From: a virus | IMG/VR virus record: IMGVR_UViG_3300037502_000950 | Span: 1 to 31,827 of that record | DNA: 31,827 bases | Reading direction: 5' to 3' (one strand) | The notes under the pieces: model-generated | What the model saw: only the letters and a program-made list of their open reading frames with translations | The model's database searches: none | Told to the model about the DNA's origin: nothing | In this document: positions 1-8,239 of the stretch, piece by piece | How positions within the stretch are numbered: position 1 is the first letter of the stretch | Layout of the letters: each line of letters begins with the position of its first letter | Program-made: the position numbers and the translations under genes

Positions 1-84
1 TCTTCTCGGATACGCCAGCAGCAAAACGAGTTTTTTTGGAGAAGAGAGAGTCGGGGAGAGAGAAGAGGAACCCCGAAATAGTTC
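1..84. other. Non-coding left end
   Basis: I see no gene here. TCTTCTC at 1-7 is complementary to GAGAAGA at 39-45, with a run of seven T at 31-37 between them, followed by a purine-rich stretch to about 70. This could be the remnant of a terminator or part of a packaging region next to the terminase genes. Neither can be proven from one copy. Confidence 0.4.
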
Positions 85-114
85 TTGCAATTGTCCTCAA
101 GGTGTGGTTAGGCT
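85..114 (+). promoter_or_regulatory. Sigma-70-like promoter P1 of the conserved family
   Basis: TTGCAA (85-90) and TAGGCT (109-114) are separated by 18 nt. The spacer contains GTCCTCA, and the core is nearly identical to the promoter at 20790. The A of ATG at 121 is the seventh base after the -10 box, which is the usual start position for a leaderless actinobacterial transcript. Confidence 0.75.
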
Positions 115-120
115 GAGGGT

Positions 121-345
121 ATGGAAACAAACAAGGGAGGAATCATGAAGGGCAAGTTCACACCAATCGAAGTGGGCGATCAGGTAATGGTCAGTCACTA
201 CTTCGGAGAAGAAGTGAGCAGCGCAGTGGTGATCGACATCACTGCTGACTTGAAGAAGGGACTGCTCTACAAGGTCAAGTTCGATTCGGATGGACTTGTT
301 GAGGACTACAAGTCGTCAAGCCTGAGCCACAAGGGGGTGAACTGA
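121..345 (+). CDS. Hypothetical small protein, possibly SH3/Tudor-like
   Basis: This 74-residue protein has alternating hydrophobic beta-type segments (VGDQVMVSHYF, SAVVIDI, LLYKVKF), suggesting a small beta-barrel; I do not recognise the family. Two in-frame starts are plausible. ATG 121 sits 7 nt after the -10 box and would be leaderless. ATG 145 follows a GGGAGG at 136-141 that is itself inside the longer reading frame. The same arrangement occurs at 21866/21884. The stop overlaps the next ATG by one base, so the two genes are probably translated together as the first genes of an operon running towards the terminase. Confidence 0.65.
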   Translation: METNKGGIMKGKFTPIEVGDQVMVSHYFGEEVSSAVVIDITADLKKGLLYKVKFDSDGLVEDYKSSSLSHKGVN

Positions 346-632
346 TGAACACAGCAATGACAACACTGAGCCAGATCACCAAAGGAACTGCGATGGCACT
401 TGGCTTGCGCAACTTCATGACCGATGAAGAGGGCAAGACACTGCAGGCTTCCTTCGGAAGAGGCAACAACAAGATTCTGCGTATCACCTTGAACGGCAGG
501 GATCTCTACGATGTGGAGGCGACGAAGATGAGTTTCCGCACCTTCGAGATCACGAAGCGTCGTGAGTTCTCTGATGTTGGTTGCGAGGATCTGAATCGCA
601 TCCTGATGATCATCGAAAGTGAGGGGTGGTGA
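345..632 (+). CDS. Hypothetical protein, 95 aa
   Basis: I do not recognise this protein. It is basic and polar, without membrane segments, signal peptide or cysteine pairs (one Cys near the end). The middle (ILRITLNGRDLYDVEAT) reads as two beta-strands and the C-terminus (DLNRILMIIESEGW) as a helix. ATG 345 shares a base with the preceding stop and follows a GGGGGTG stretch that can serve as ribosome site. The stop overlaps the GTG start of the polymerase-like gene. Codon use and spacing match its neighbours, so it is likely a real early gene. Confidence 0.6.
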   Translation: MNTAMTTLSQITKGTAMALGLRNFMTDEEGKTLQASFGRGNNKILRITLNGRDLYDVEATKMSFRTFEITKRREFSDVGCEDLNRILMIIESEGW

Positions 633-1285
633 AGCAGCGCAGAGGGCTGGCAGAAGTTCAGCCCATTGCTGCAGAACTGCTCGACTTCTTCACTGGTCAG
701 GGCTTGACCTGCGAACTGGGTGGATCCCTGCGCAGGCAGGCACCGACAGTGGGTGATGTGGACATCGTGATTCGCTGTGAATCTCTCGACGAGATTGATC
801 TTCCAGACTGGCTGGAGTATTCCCGATGCGGATCCAAAGTCGCACACGGAGTCATGACCTTGGAAGATGGCAGCGAGTTGGGTGTCGATCTGTGGGCTGC
901 TCGCCCTGAGCAGTGGGGTGCGTTCCTTTGGTACATCACTGGATGCAAGGAACTGAATGTGATCATGCGCAGGCTCGCAATTGCACAAGGGCTGAAGTTG
1001 TCACAGTTCGGAGTGTTCCGTGACGATGTGCAGATTGATGATGGGACAGAAGAAGGTGTCGCTGCTGTGCTTGGCATGGATTGGATCGCACCAGTGGATC
1101 GCCAACGCTATGTGACTGGTCAGCCAGTCATCGGAACCGAAACAGAAGTCCTTGCTTCTTCTGGCTCTGGTTCATACAAGGTCACAGAGACTGATGGTGT
1201 GTGGTCGTGCACTTGTCCTCACCACAGTTTCCGTCGTGTGGAGTGCAAGCACATCCGCTTGGTGCGCACATCTGTGGCACACTAG
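629..1285 (+). CDS. Family-X polymerase-like nucleotidyltransferase with C-terminal SWIM zinc finger
   Basis: A 218-residue protein. Residues 31-48 carry the nucleotidyltransferase signature GGSLRR followed by GDVDIVI, with candidate metal-binding Asp43 and Asp45; the third carboxylate is Asp87 in GVDLW. Residues 93-155 (FLWYITGCKELN, GLKLSQFGVF, TEEGVAAVLGMDWIAP) resemble the palm-thumb region of bacterial family-X DNA polymerases. Residues 183-211 form a SWIM finger (Cys194-x-Cys196, Cys206-x-His208). The usual N-terminal 8-kDa/HhH domains and the bacterial C-terminal PHP domain are absent. It could be a gap-filling polymerase, an end-modifying transferase, or a nucleotidyltransferase with another target. 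GTG 629 overlaps the preceding stop; GTG 626 is the alternative. It lies just upstream of the terminase genes. Confidence 0.8.
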   Translation: MKQRRGLAEVQPIAAELLDFFTGQGLTCELGGSLRRQAPTVGDVDIVIRCESLDEIDLPDWLEYSRCGSKVAHGVMTLEDGSELGVDLWAARPEQWGAFLWYITGCKELNVIMRRLAIAQGLKLSQFGVFRDDVQIDDGTEEGVAAVLGMDWIAPVDRQRYVTGQPVIGTETEVLASSGSGSYKVTETDGVWSCTCPHHSFRRVECKHIRLVRTSVAH

Positions 1286-1308
1286 ACACCCGACTACAAG
1301 GAATCGTG

Positions 1309-1785
1309 ATGGGTGGCAAAGGATCTGGAGGACATAACAGGAAGCCAGTTGAGCGCAAGATACGGACAGGCAATCCGTCTGGGCGCAAACTTCCTGATGC
1401 ACCTTTGGCTGAAGTGGTTGGGCTGCCTTCTTCCCATGTGCCAACACCGCATCGCCCTTTGGGGAAACAGGGCAGGGAGTTGTGGGATCAGGTTTGGCAG
1501 TCTGGTGCTGGCTGGCTGAAGCAGCAGATGGACACCGAACTTGTGTTGATGCTGTGTGAGGCAACAGAGGAACGCACACGCTTGCGAGTCAAGTTGCAGA
1601 ATGAACCTGATGCTTGGAGAGATCGTCGAGCACTGCGTGAACTCGATCGACAGATCATCACACTGCTCGGGCAGATAGGATTCACTCCATCAGAGCGAGG
1701 GCTACTAGGGACGGGGGAAGTGAAGCGACATGAGTTCAGCGACCTCCACAAGAGGATTGCCCAAAAGCGCACAGCCTCAAAGTAA
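1309..1785 (+). CDS. Terminase small subunit (P27 family)
   Basis: A 158-residue protein with the P27-type layout: a basic N-terminus with the ERKIRTGNPSGRKLPD pattern, a proline-rich linker (VPTPHRPLG), then a helical region containing LWDQVW, LCEATEERTRLR and LRELDRQI, and the conserved ending LLGQIGFTPSERGLLG. In this family the small subunit recognises phage DNA and hands it to the large subunit. ATG 1309 is preceded by AAGGA. The reading frame is open upstream to 1201, but the family pattern begins at 1309. It overlaps terL by 56 nt, which implies translational coupling and supports the assignment. Confidence 0.85.
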   Translation: MGGKGSGGHNRKPVERKIRTGNPSGRKLPDAPLAEVVGLPSSHVPTPHRPLGKQGRELWDQVWQSGAGWLKQQMDTELVLMLCEATEERTRLRVKLQNEPDAWRDRRALRELDRQIITLLGQIGFTPSERGLLGTGEVKRHEFSDLHKRIAQKRTASK

Positions 1786-3247
1786 GTGGCGACCAGCGTT
1801 CTACACGCCACGCAAATACGCTGAGACAGACGGCGATGAGATCATCGCATTCGCTCAGGAACACTTCACAGTGCTGAAAGGCTTCAGGGCTGGAAGTGCA
1901 CTGGAGTTCACCAACTGGCAGAAGTGGCTACTGCGTGGACTCTTTGAACGCACCGATACTGGAAGGCTGCGTTATCGCAGGGCACTGATTGGGCTCCCAC
2001 GCAAGAACGGCAAGTCGCTCATGATGAGTGCGGTCGGTGTGTATTCCATGATCGCTGGTGAAGCAGGATCTGAGATCTACGCCATCGCCAATGACAGGCA
2101 GCAGGCACGAATCATTTTCAACGAAGCGAAGCAACAGATCCAAGCCAGCCCACTGCTGGCAGCAGAAGCCACCGTGTATCGAGATGCAATCGAAATGCCA
2201 AGGTTCGGGTCAGTGTTCCGTGTGCTGTCATCAGAAGTCAGAGCGCAAGCAGGACTGAACCCAACCGTCACCCTGTTCGACGAAGTATGGGGACAAAAGA
2301 ACGACGACCTTTATGACCAGATGACTCTCGGATCTGGAAACAGATTGGAACCAATCACAGTCGGAATCACAACAGCAGGATTCGACCTTGACACCTTGGC
2401 TGGTCGCCTCTACCAGTACGGCAAACAAGTTACAGCAGGAGAGATCGACGACGAAACCTTTGGCTTCTGGTGGTGGGAAGCACCCGAAGATGCAGACATC
2501 AACGACCGCAAAGCATGGATGATTGCGAACCCAAACCTCGCTGAAGGACTGCTCGACCCTGAGGATCTTGCCACTGCTGTGAAGCAAACAGCAGAAAGCA
2601 GCGTGAGAAGGTGGCGACTGAACAACTGGACACGCTCACAGGAATCGTGGCTGCCAACTGGTGCATGGGAACAGTGCGTCGCACACGACCTTGACCTCGA
2701 CCCTGACCTGCCCGTGTGGGTGGGAATCGACATGGCGTTGAAGCGAGACACCATCGCAGTCGTGGTCGCTCAACCACAGGAAACAGAAACAGGAGAACGA
2801 GTGGTCGTTAGAGCGAAAATCTGGCAGCCCAAACTGGAAGGAGTGGATGTGGCAGGAGTGGAAGCACACCTAGTGGAACTGCACAACGCCTACGAGGTGC
2901 GAGAGTTTGTGTACGACCCTGCATTCTTTGAGCGTTCAGCAGAAGCACTCTCCGACAGAGGCTTGAACATGATCGAGTTCCCACAGAGCGCAAGCAGAAT
3001 GATCCCTGCCTGCGGTCACACCTATGAACTGATCGTCGCCAAGAAGGTCGCCCACGATGGATCACCAGTGTTCACCGATCAAGTTCTCTCGGCAGCACAA
3101 CGAATGAGTGCTAATGGTTGGACACTGAGCAAAGGAAAAAGCAAGCGCAAGATCGACGCCTGCATTGCTATGGTGATGGCGTTGGATAGAGCAACTAGAA
3201 AACCTGCACCCGATGCGGTGCCAGCAGTATTGGACATCTGGACATGA
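1730..3247 (+). CDS. Terminase large subunit
   Basis: A 505-residue DNA-packaging motor. The ATPase domain has a Walker A variant at residues 89-96 (LPRKNGKS), Walker B at 180-185 (VTLFDE) and the coupling motif TTAG at 214-217. The C-terminal RNase H-like nuclease begins with VGIDMALKRD (Asp334), continues with FVYDPAFFE and ends with KRKIDACIAMVMALDRA, giving three candidate metal-binding Asp. Length is normal for P27-associated large terminases. It starts inside the terS gene and its stop overlaps the next small gene by 4 nt. It would act at the portal, translocating and cutting DNA. Confidence 0.95.
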   Translation: MSSATSTRGLPKSAQPQSKWRPAFYTPRKYAETDGDEIIAFAQEHFTVLKGFRAGSALEFTNWQKWLLRGLFERTDTGRLRYRRALIGLPRKNGKSLMMSAVGVYSMIAGEAGSEIYAIANDRQQARIIFNEAKQQIQASPLLAAEATVYRDAIEMPRFGSVFRVLSSEVRAQAGLNPTVTLFDEVWGQKNDDLYDQMTLGSGNRLEPITVGITTAGFDLDTLAGRLYQYGKQVTAGEIDDETFGFWWWEAPEDADINDRKAWMIANPNLAEGLLDPEDLATAVKQTAESSVRRWRLNNWTRSQESWLPTGAWEQCVAHDLDLDPDLPVWVGIDMALKRDTIAVVVAQPQETETGERVVVRAKIWQPKLEGVDVAGVEAHLVELHNAYEVREFVYDPAFFERSAEALSDRGLNMIEFPQSASRMIPACGHTYELIVAKKVAHDGSPVFTDQVLSAAQRMSANGWTLSKGKSKRKIDACIAMVMALDRATRKPAPDAVPAVLDIWT

Positions 3248-3387
3248 ACAAAAGAGAAGTGATCACTTCAGCGATGGAAGCAGTCGGTGGAGTGTTGATC
3301 GTCGTCGGTATCGCAAACTTCAGTGTGCCTGTCGGTGTTATTGTGGCAGGGCTTCTTCTACTTGTCCTCGGAGGTTTGGCAGCATGA
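3244..3387 (+). CDS. Small hydrophobic membrane protein, 47 aa
   Basis: ATG 3244 overlaps the terL stop (ATGA), and the stop overlaps the portal ATG at 3384 in the same way. The product has a short polar N-terminus (MNKREVITSAMEA) and then two hydrophobic stretches, GGVLIVVGIANF and VPVGVIVAGLLLLVLGGLAA, which read as a helical hairpin. Small membrane proteins between terminase and portal occur in several actinophages, but their role is unknown to me. Overlaps on both sides and strong hydrophobic patterning argue that it is real. Confidence 0.7.
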   Translation: MNKREVITSAMEAVGGVLIVVGIANFSVPVGVIVAGLLLLVLGGLAA

Positions 3388-4580
3388 GTTTCTGGCGCAA
3401 AGGTGAGAGTCGTGCGCTGCCGACAAACATTGATCCGTATCAGATCACTGCTCGCCCCTTCTATCAAAACTATTCAGGGGAGATCGTCACCGAATACACA
3501 GCGTTCGCACACAGTGCAGTTCTCTGCGCAGTGACCATCCTCGCTGACTCTGTTGCGTCAATGCCAGTGGAAAGAATCAGAGAACGAGCAGGGCGCATCG
3601 AGAAACTCAACACACCTTCTGTGTTCGTCAAACCGAATGACCATCAAACGATGTTCGAGTTTGTGCACCAAACCATTCTGACTCTCGCCTTGCATGGCAA
3701 TGCATACATTTACGCCCCGAAGGGTTCGGATGGTTTGCCAGTTGAGATGCGCAACATCCACCCGAAGAAGATCAAAGGCATCGTCGAAACAGACACTGGC
3801 GAAATGATCTACGAGATCGGCAAGATGGAATACAGCAGCAAGGACATCTACGCAATTCACTGGATGCTTCTGCCAGATCAGCGTCGTGGCATCAGCCCAC
3901 TTGAAACGATGCGCAACACCATCGGAACTGGTTTGGCTATGGACAGATTCCTCGCACAGTTCTATGGGGAAGGTGCGACACCTTCATCTGTTCTTGAAAC
4001 AGATCAGGCACTAACACCGCAGCAGGCTGCACAAATCCGTGATAACTGGATGGAATCCCACTGGAAACACCGCAAGCCTGCCGTGCTTCAGGGTGGCTTG
4101 AAGTGGCGCAGCATCACGACAAGTGCATCCGACATGCAGATGCTTGAGCACAAAGAGTCCATCGTGCGTGACATTGCCCGTGTGTATCGCATCCCACTGC
4201 ACCTGATCCTTGGCACTGGTGGAGATTCACAGACTTACCAGAACATCGAAGCGATGGGAACAGCGTTCTACAAATACACACTGCTCGGGTGGGTGCGCAG
4301 ATTGGAAGAGTCCCTGTCGTCAATGCTTCCTGCAACACAGAAGGTTCGCCTGAATGCTGATGAGTTCCTTCGTGCTGACCTGACTACTCGTGTCCGTGCA
4401 CAGCAGGCACAGATCATGAGTGGAACACTCACACCGAATGAGGCACGACAGATTGAGAATCGTGAACCGTATGAAGGTGGCGATCAGTTTGTGCTCGGCT
4501 TGGCTGGTGCACCGATGGCTGGTGTTGAGGGTGGCGATCTGCCTACTCTTGGCGTTGATCGAGTACCACCAGAGGTCTAA
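3384..4580 (+). CDS. Portal protein (HK97 family)
   Basis: A 398-residue protein. Family features include an N-terminal segment with the SAVLCAVTILADSVASMPV helix, the LHGNAYIY motif, the IHWMLLPDQRRGISPLE region, the crown-proximal helix LTPQQAAQIRDNWMESH, and the stem/clip pattern MLEHKESIVRDIARVYRIP followed by the LTPNEARQIENREPYEGGD tail. The portal forms the dodecameric ring at the DNA-entry vertex, docks the terminase and later the tail connector. I place the start at ATG 3384 (MSFWRKG); the frame is open upstream to 3213, but that stretch is covered by the small membrane gene in another frame. Confidence 0.93.
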   Translation: MSFWRKGESRALPTNIDPYQITARPFYQNYSGEIVTEYTAFAHSAVLCAVTILADSVASMPVERIRERAGRIEKLNTPSVFVKPNDHQTMFEFVHQTILTLALHGNAYIYAPKGSDGLPVEMRNIHPKKIKGIVETDTGEMIYEIGKMEYSSKDIYAIHWMLLPDQRRGISPLETMRNTIGTGLAMDRFLAQFYGEGATPSSVLETDQALTPQQAAQIRDNWMESHWKHRKPAVLQGGLKWRSITTSASDMQMLEHKESIVRDIARVYRIPLHLILGTGGDSQTYQNIEAMGTAFYKYTLLGWVRRLEESLSSMLPATQKVRLNADEFLRADLTTRVRAQQAQIMSGTLTPNEARQIENREPYEGGDQFVLGLAGAPMAGVEGGDLPTLGVDRVPPEV

Positions 4581-4582
4581 TC

Positions 4583-4849
4583 ATGAAGGCATACAAAGTG
4601 ACTGTGACCGATACCGTCGTCGAACTTGTCTCAAGAGACAACATCAATCGTGGCGTATGGGTACAGATCGAAGGCAATAACACCGTTTACATTGGCGGAT
4701 CGAATGTGACTTCAGATCAGGGCTTCCCGATTGTGAAGCACACTGCGCCAATTCAGGGTGCGCTCGGTGTTGGTGATGGTCTGTGGGGAATCTGTGCGTC
4801 TGGACAAACAGAAGTGATCCGCATCATCACGCCCGATCAGGACTCCTGA
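4583..4849 (+). CDS. Hypothetical virion-associated protein, 88 aa
   Basis: This beta-rich protein has the segments YKVTVTDTVVELV, VWVQIEGNNTVYIGGSNVT and TEVIRIITPD. The NNTVYIGGSNVT pattern is common in small proteins next to phage portal or capsid genes, so a head-decoration or scaffold-related role is possible, but I cannot name one. ATG 4583 follows the portal stop by 2 nt, and its own stop overlaps the ATG of the next gene by one base. Confidence 0.6.
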   Translation: MKAYKVTVTDTVVELVSRDNINRGVWVQIEGNNTVYIGGSNVTSDQGFPIVKHTAPIQGALGVGDGLWGICASGQTEVIRIITPDQDS

Positions 4850-6132
4850 TGCCATACGGAATTAGCGACAAGCAGAGCGACTGCAGCAATTGGGCTGCAG
4901 TCAAACAAGAGTCCGATGGATCGCTGACCACGCTCGCCTGCTACGACACAAAGCAGGAAGCGATTGATCGCATGGTGGCTCAATCGTTGGCTGAAGGCAT
5001 GGAACCTGCAGGTGAACTTTCTGCTCGCCAGTTGCCAATGATGGAAGAACCAGAAGAGCCAGAGGAAGAGGGCGAAGAGTCCGAAGAGGAAATGCTCGAA
5101 GGGCTTGCCGAGATGGTCGAGAAAGGTCTGACGCCAAGACAGTTTGCAATGTATGACCTGTACGAAAAGATCGCTGAGAAGTTTGGTGTGTGGAATCAGG
5201 GCATCGGTGCTGATGGTGCTCACTATGTTGCGCAGTCTCCGTTCGCATCGCAGGGAATGGTTTGCAGCAATTGTGTTCTGTATGAGGGCGGAAAGCGTTG
5301 TGAGATCGTCGAGGGTGAGATTGAGCCAAACGGCATCTGCAAACTGTGGGTGATCCGTGAAGGGCTGCTGACTTCTGAACCACTGGAAGAAAGTTCAGAT
5401 GAAGAGATCCGTCAAGTCAGCCTGAAAGCACCAGCGTTCATGAGGGCATCGGCTCGTCGTGGCATCGCTCTTCACGAAGAAGGATTCTCTGGAGATGGGC
5501 TGAAGCCTCAGACAGTTGAAGATGCACGAAAGATGGCTGCAGGAGATGTGACCGAGGAGAAGTGGCGCAAGATCGCACCGTGGATTGCACGACACATCGT
5601 TGATCTTGACGCAGTGCAGGAAGGCGAAGTGACTGCTGGACTGGTGGCAATGCTGCTCTGGGGTGGTGGATCATCCAAGGCTTCTGCCCGTCGTGCACAG
5701 GAGTACGCCGAAAGAATTGTTGCGAGACTCGATGCAGAGGAAGAGAGAGCACCTGCACCACCGAAGGATCAGATCTTCGGAAGTGATGAGAATCCCCAAG
5801 GCTCTGCAGCAGGCAAAGAGGGCGACATCGATTTGAGTGAAGCCACCGAAACTGCATTGCAGAACAAGGCTGATGAGCACAACGCCAAGATGGAAGAGCA
5901 GGACAAACCAGCATGGACAAGGGTTCGGGTTGGTGCTCTGCGTTCTGTTTACCGTCGAGGCGCAGGCGCATTCTCAACATCACATCGCCCGAACATGACT
6001 CGTGGACAGTGGGCGATGGCAAGAGTCAATGCGTTCCTGTATCTGTCAGCCAACGGCAAACCAGAGAACGAGAACTATGTGACCGACAATGATCTTCTGA
6101 ATCCTGAGCATCCGAAGTATTCGGGTGACTAG
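4849..6132 (+). CDS. Multidomain head-region protein with a four-cysteine cluster
   Basis: A 427-residue protein between portal and protease. Residues about 1-55 are a small domain (SDCSNWAAVKQESDG). Residues 60-85 are extremely acidic (runs of Glu). Residues 139-164 hold four Cys in the pattern C-x2-C-x8-C-x12-C, which looks like an iron-sulfur or zinc site and loosely recalls high-potential iron-sulfur proteins. Residues about 190-290 are helical with conserved-looking LHEEGFSGDGLKPQTVEDARKM and AMLLWGGG. The last 80 residues (VYRRGAGAFSTSHRPNMTR, QWAMARVNAFL, DNDLLNPEHP) resemble C-termini found on phage head proteins. The start is ATG 4849, overlapping the previous stop. Its function is unknown; morphogenesis or scaffolding is my inference from position. 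Confidence 0.7.
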   Translation: MPYGISDKQSDCSNWAAVKQESDGSLTTLACYDTKQEAIDRMVAQSLAEGMEPAGELSARQLPMMEEPEEPEEEGEESEEEMLEGLAEMVEKGLTPRQFAMYDLYEKIAEKFGVWNQGIGADGAHYVAQSPFASQGMVCSNCVLYEGGKRCEIVEGEIEPNGICKLWVIREGLLTSEPLEESSDEEIRQVSLKAPAFMRASARRGIALHEEGFSGDGLKPQTVEDARKMAAGDVTEEKWRKIAPWIARHIVDLDAVQEGEVTAGLVAMLLWGGGSSKASARRAQEYAERIVARLDAEEERAPAPPKDQIFGSDENPQGSAAGKEGDIDLSEATETALQNKADEHNAKMEEQDKPAWTRVRVGALRSVYRRGAGAFSTSHRPNMTRGQWAMARVNAFLYLSANGKPENENYVTDNDLLNPEHPKYSGD

Positions 6133-6181
6133 GATCGGTCACTAGAAAAAACTCGAATCGTAGAAGTAAGGTAGTTGCGCT

Positions 6182-6778
6182 ATGACCGACACCGTGCAAT
6201 GGATCGCCACACCAGTTGATGAGCGCAGGACGATTGCGTATTCCAATCTGGAGGTTCGTGCAGAGAATGACGGCAAGACACTGATCGGCTATGCAGCAGT
6301 GTGGGATTCGCCTTCAGAGTTCATGGGGTTCACTGAGTTTGTGAAGCGTGGTGCGTTCACTAAGACACTGAATGATGGTGCAGATGTGCGTTTGCTTATC
6401 GATCATGATGGTGTTCCGTTGGCTCGCACTAAGTCAGGCACGATGGCATTGGAAGAGGACGAGCGTGGGCTGCGTGTCGAGGCTGAACTTGATCCAATGA
6501 ATCCTGATGCTGCTCGCATCATGTCGGCAATGAAGCGTGGTGATCTTTCGCAGATGTCTTTCGCCTTCCGCACTATCAAGGACAACTGGAATCCAGACCG
6601 CACTGTGCGTGAACTTCGTGAAGTGCAACTGTTCGATGTGAGTGTTGTGACCTTCCCTGCTTATGAGCAGACCGTCGCTGAGTTGCGCCGTAAGCAGGAG
6701 ACTGCTACCGTGCAAACAACTTCGGGTGTGCTTCTGCGTAAAAACCAGATCGCACTGCAGAAGTTTCGCAGCCGTTAG
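6182..6778 (+). CDS. Prohead maturation protease (S78/HK97 gp4-like)
   Basis: A 198-residue serine protease of the prohead family. The typical N-terminal strand VRAENDGKTLIGYAAVWDSPSEF is followed by FVKRGAFTKTL, His75 in LLIDHDG and Ser126 in DLSQMSFAFR, then LREVQLFDVSVVTFPAY. His75 and Ser126 are the likely catalytic pair. The enzyme would cleave the N-terminal delta domain of the capsid protein during head maturation. An AAGTAAGG stretch lies about 10 nt upstream of the ATG. The gene sits directly before the major capsid gene, as in HK97-type phages. Confidence 0.92.
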   Translation: MTDTVQWIATPVDERRTIAYSNLEVRAENDGKTLIGYAAVWDSPSEFMGFTEFVKRGAFTKTLNDGADVRLLIDHDGVPLARTKSGTMALEEDERGLRVEAELDPMNPDAARIMSAMKRGDLSQMSFAFRTIKDNWNPDRTVRELREVQLFDVSVVTFPAYEQTVAELRRKQETATVQTTSGVLLRKNQIALQKFRSR

Positions 6779-6855
6779 ACAGCCGACCCGTTGAGGTCAC
6801 TGAGTTCCTAACACTGAGAGGAACCATCAACAACGATTGACCATCGGAGGTCATC

Positions 6856-8163
6856 ATGTCATTCAGTAAGTCACTTATCGAAAAGCGTGACGCTGCATTG
6901 GCGAAGGCGGAAGCCATCGTCGAGGCTGCTCAGGCAGAGGCTCGTGAACTCACTGCAGACGAGGACAAGGCAATTGCCGACTCGCTCGCAGAAGTGCGTT
7001 CACTTGATGAGCAGATCGTTACCCACAGCGAACTCGAAAAGCGTTCGGCTGAGGCTGCGGAACTGCGCAAGGAAAAGAAGATTGATCAGGTCGTTGCGCC
7101 TGCAGTCGTGAAGTCGGAAGCCCGCACCTACCGTTCTGGTGGCGAGTTCTCCTTCATTGCTGACGCATACGCTGCTCAGTTCAACAACGACTTCGCTGCG
7201 AAGGATCGTCTTGCTCGTCACATGAACGAGGAAAAGATCGAGCGTCGTGATGTCACCAGCGCAAACTTTGCTGGTTTGGTCGTTCCTCAGTACCTGACAG
7301 AACTGGCTGCACCGTTTGCTCGTGCTGGTCGCCCTGTGGCTGATGTGGCTCGCAAGCATCAACTTCCGCCTGCAGGACTCACGCTGAACATCAGCAAAGT
7401 CACGACTGGTTCTTCGGTCGCTCTTCAGACCGAAGGTGCTGCTGTGTCCGAGACGAACATGGACGACACGCTGCTCACGATCAATGTCAAGACTTACGCA
7501 GGTCAGCAGAATGTCAGCCGTCAGGCTCTCGAGCGTGGCACTGGTGTCGATTCGTTGGTCATGGCTGACCTCGTTTCGGCTTACCACACCGCACTCGATG
7601 CTGCTGTGGTTTCACAGATGACGACCGACATCACGCAGGTCATCACCTACACCGACGCTTCGCCTAGCGTGGCTGAGTTGTACCCGAAACTGTTGGATGC
7701 CGTTCAGCGCATTCAGACGAACTTCTTCGGTGGTCCGAACTTCATCGTGATGCATCCTCGCCGTTTGGCTTGGATCCTCTCTTCGGTGGACACGACCAAC
7801 CGCCCGTTGGCTCTGCCAGTTGGTAACGGTGCATTCAACGCCGTCGCTGTTGGTCAGGGTTCTGTGGTGTATGGAAACAGTGGCTACACGATCGCAGGCT
7901 TGCCTGTCATCACCGATGCCAATGTGACCACCACCAACGGCGCAGGAACCAACGAGGATCTGATCTACATCGGCAACACGCAGGAACTCCACCTTTGGGA
8001 AGAGGGTTCTGGCGAGCCGATGATGCTGCGCTTCGAGCAGCCGAAGGGATCGGAACTCGATGTCCAGATGATCGTGTACGGGTACTCGGCATTTACTGCC
8101 AATCGTTACCCGAATGCGTTCGCTTACATCGGCGGAACGGGTTTGGTCACGCCAACCTTCTGA
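6856..8163 (+). CDS. Major capsid protein (HK97 fold) with N-terminal scaffold domain
   Basis: A 435-residue capsid protein. Residues 1-80 are a charged, alanine-rich coiled coil (KRDAALAKAEAIVEAAQAEARELT), the delta-domain scaffold that the upstream protease should remove. The mature part includes FAGLVVPQYLTELAAPFARAGRP, a strand-rich core (TLLTINVKTYAGQQNVSRQALER), the FFGGPNFIVMHPRRLAWILS region and the C-terminal DLIYIGNTQELHLWEEG. A strong ribosome site CGGAGGT precedes ATG 6856. The terminator hairpin 25 nt after the stop would set its expression apart from the connector genes. Confidence 0.95.
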   Translation: MSFSKSLIEKRDAALAKAEAIVEAAQAEARELTADEDKAIADSLAEVRSLDEQIVTHSELEKRSAEAAELRKEKKIDQVVAPAVVKSEARTYRSGGEFSFIADAYAAQFNNDFAAKDRLARHMNEEKIERRDVTSANFAGLVVPQYLTELAAPFARAGRPVADVARKHQLPPAGLTLNISKVTTGSSVALQTEGAAVSETNMDDTLLTINVKTYAGQQNVSRQALERGTGVDSLVMADLVSAYHTALDAAVVSQMTTDITQVITYTDASPSVAELYPKLLDAVQRIQTNFFGGPNFIVMHPRRLAWILSSVDTTNRPLALPVGNGAFNAVAVGQGSVVYGNSGYTIAGLPVITDANVTTTNGAGTNEDLIYIGNTQELHLWEEGSGEPMMLRFEQPKGSELDVQMIVYGYSAFTANRYPNAFAYIGGTGLVTPTF

Positions 8164-8187
8164 ATCTGATTCAGAAACAAATTGCAG

Positions 8188-8220
8188 TGGTGCTGGTAGT
8201 CTCGGCTGCCAGCACCATTT
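8188..8220 (+). terminator. Hairpin terminator after the capsid gene
   Basis: TGGTGCTGG (8188-8196) and CCAGCACCA (8209-8217) form a perfect 9-bp stem with a 12-nt loop, followed by TTT. It lies 24 nt after the capsid stop and 20 nt before the next start. The short T-run suggests partial read-through, leaving capsid mRNA more abundant than the genes downstream. Confidence 0.7.
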
Positions 8221-8239
8221 GCATTTACGGAGACAACAC

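Noticed and set aside
1172-1579. Minus-strand frame of 135 codons opposite the small terminase
   Set aside because: Cys/Pro/Ser-rich composition typical of antisense shadows here, and no promoter on that strand.
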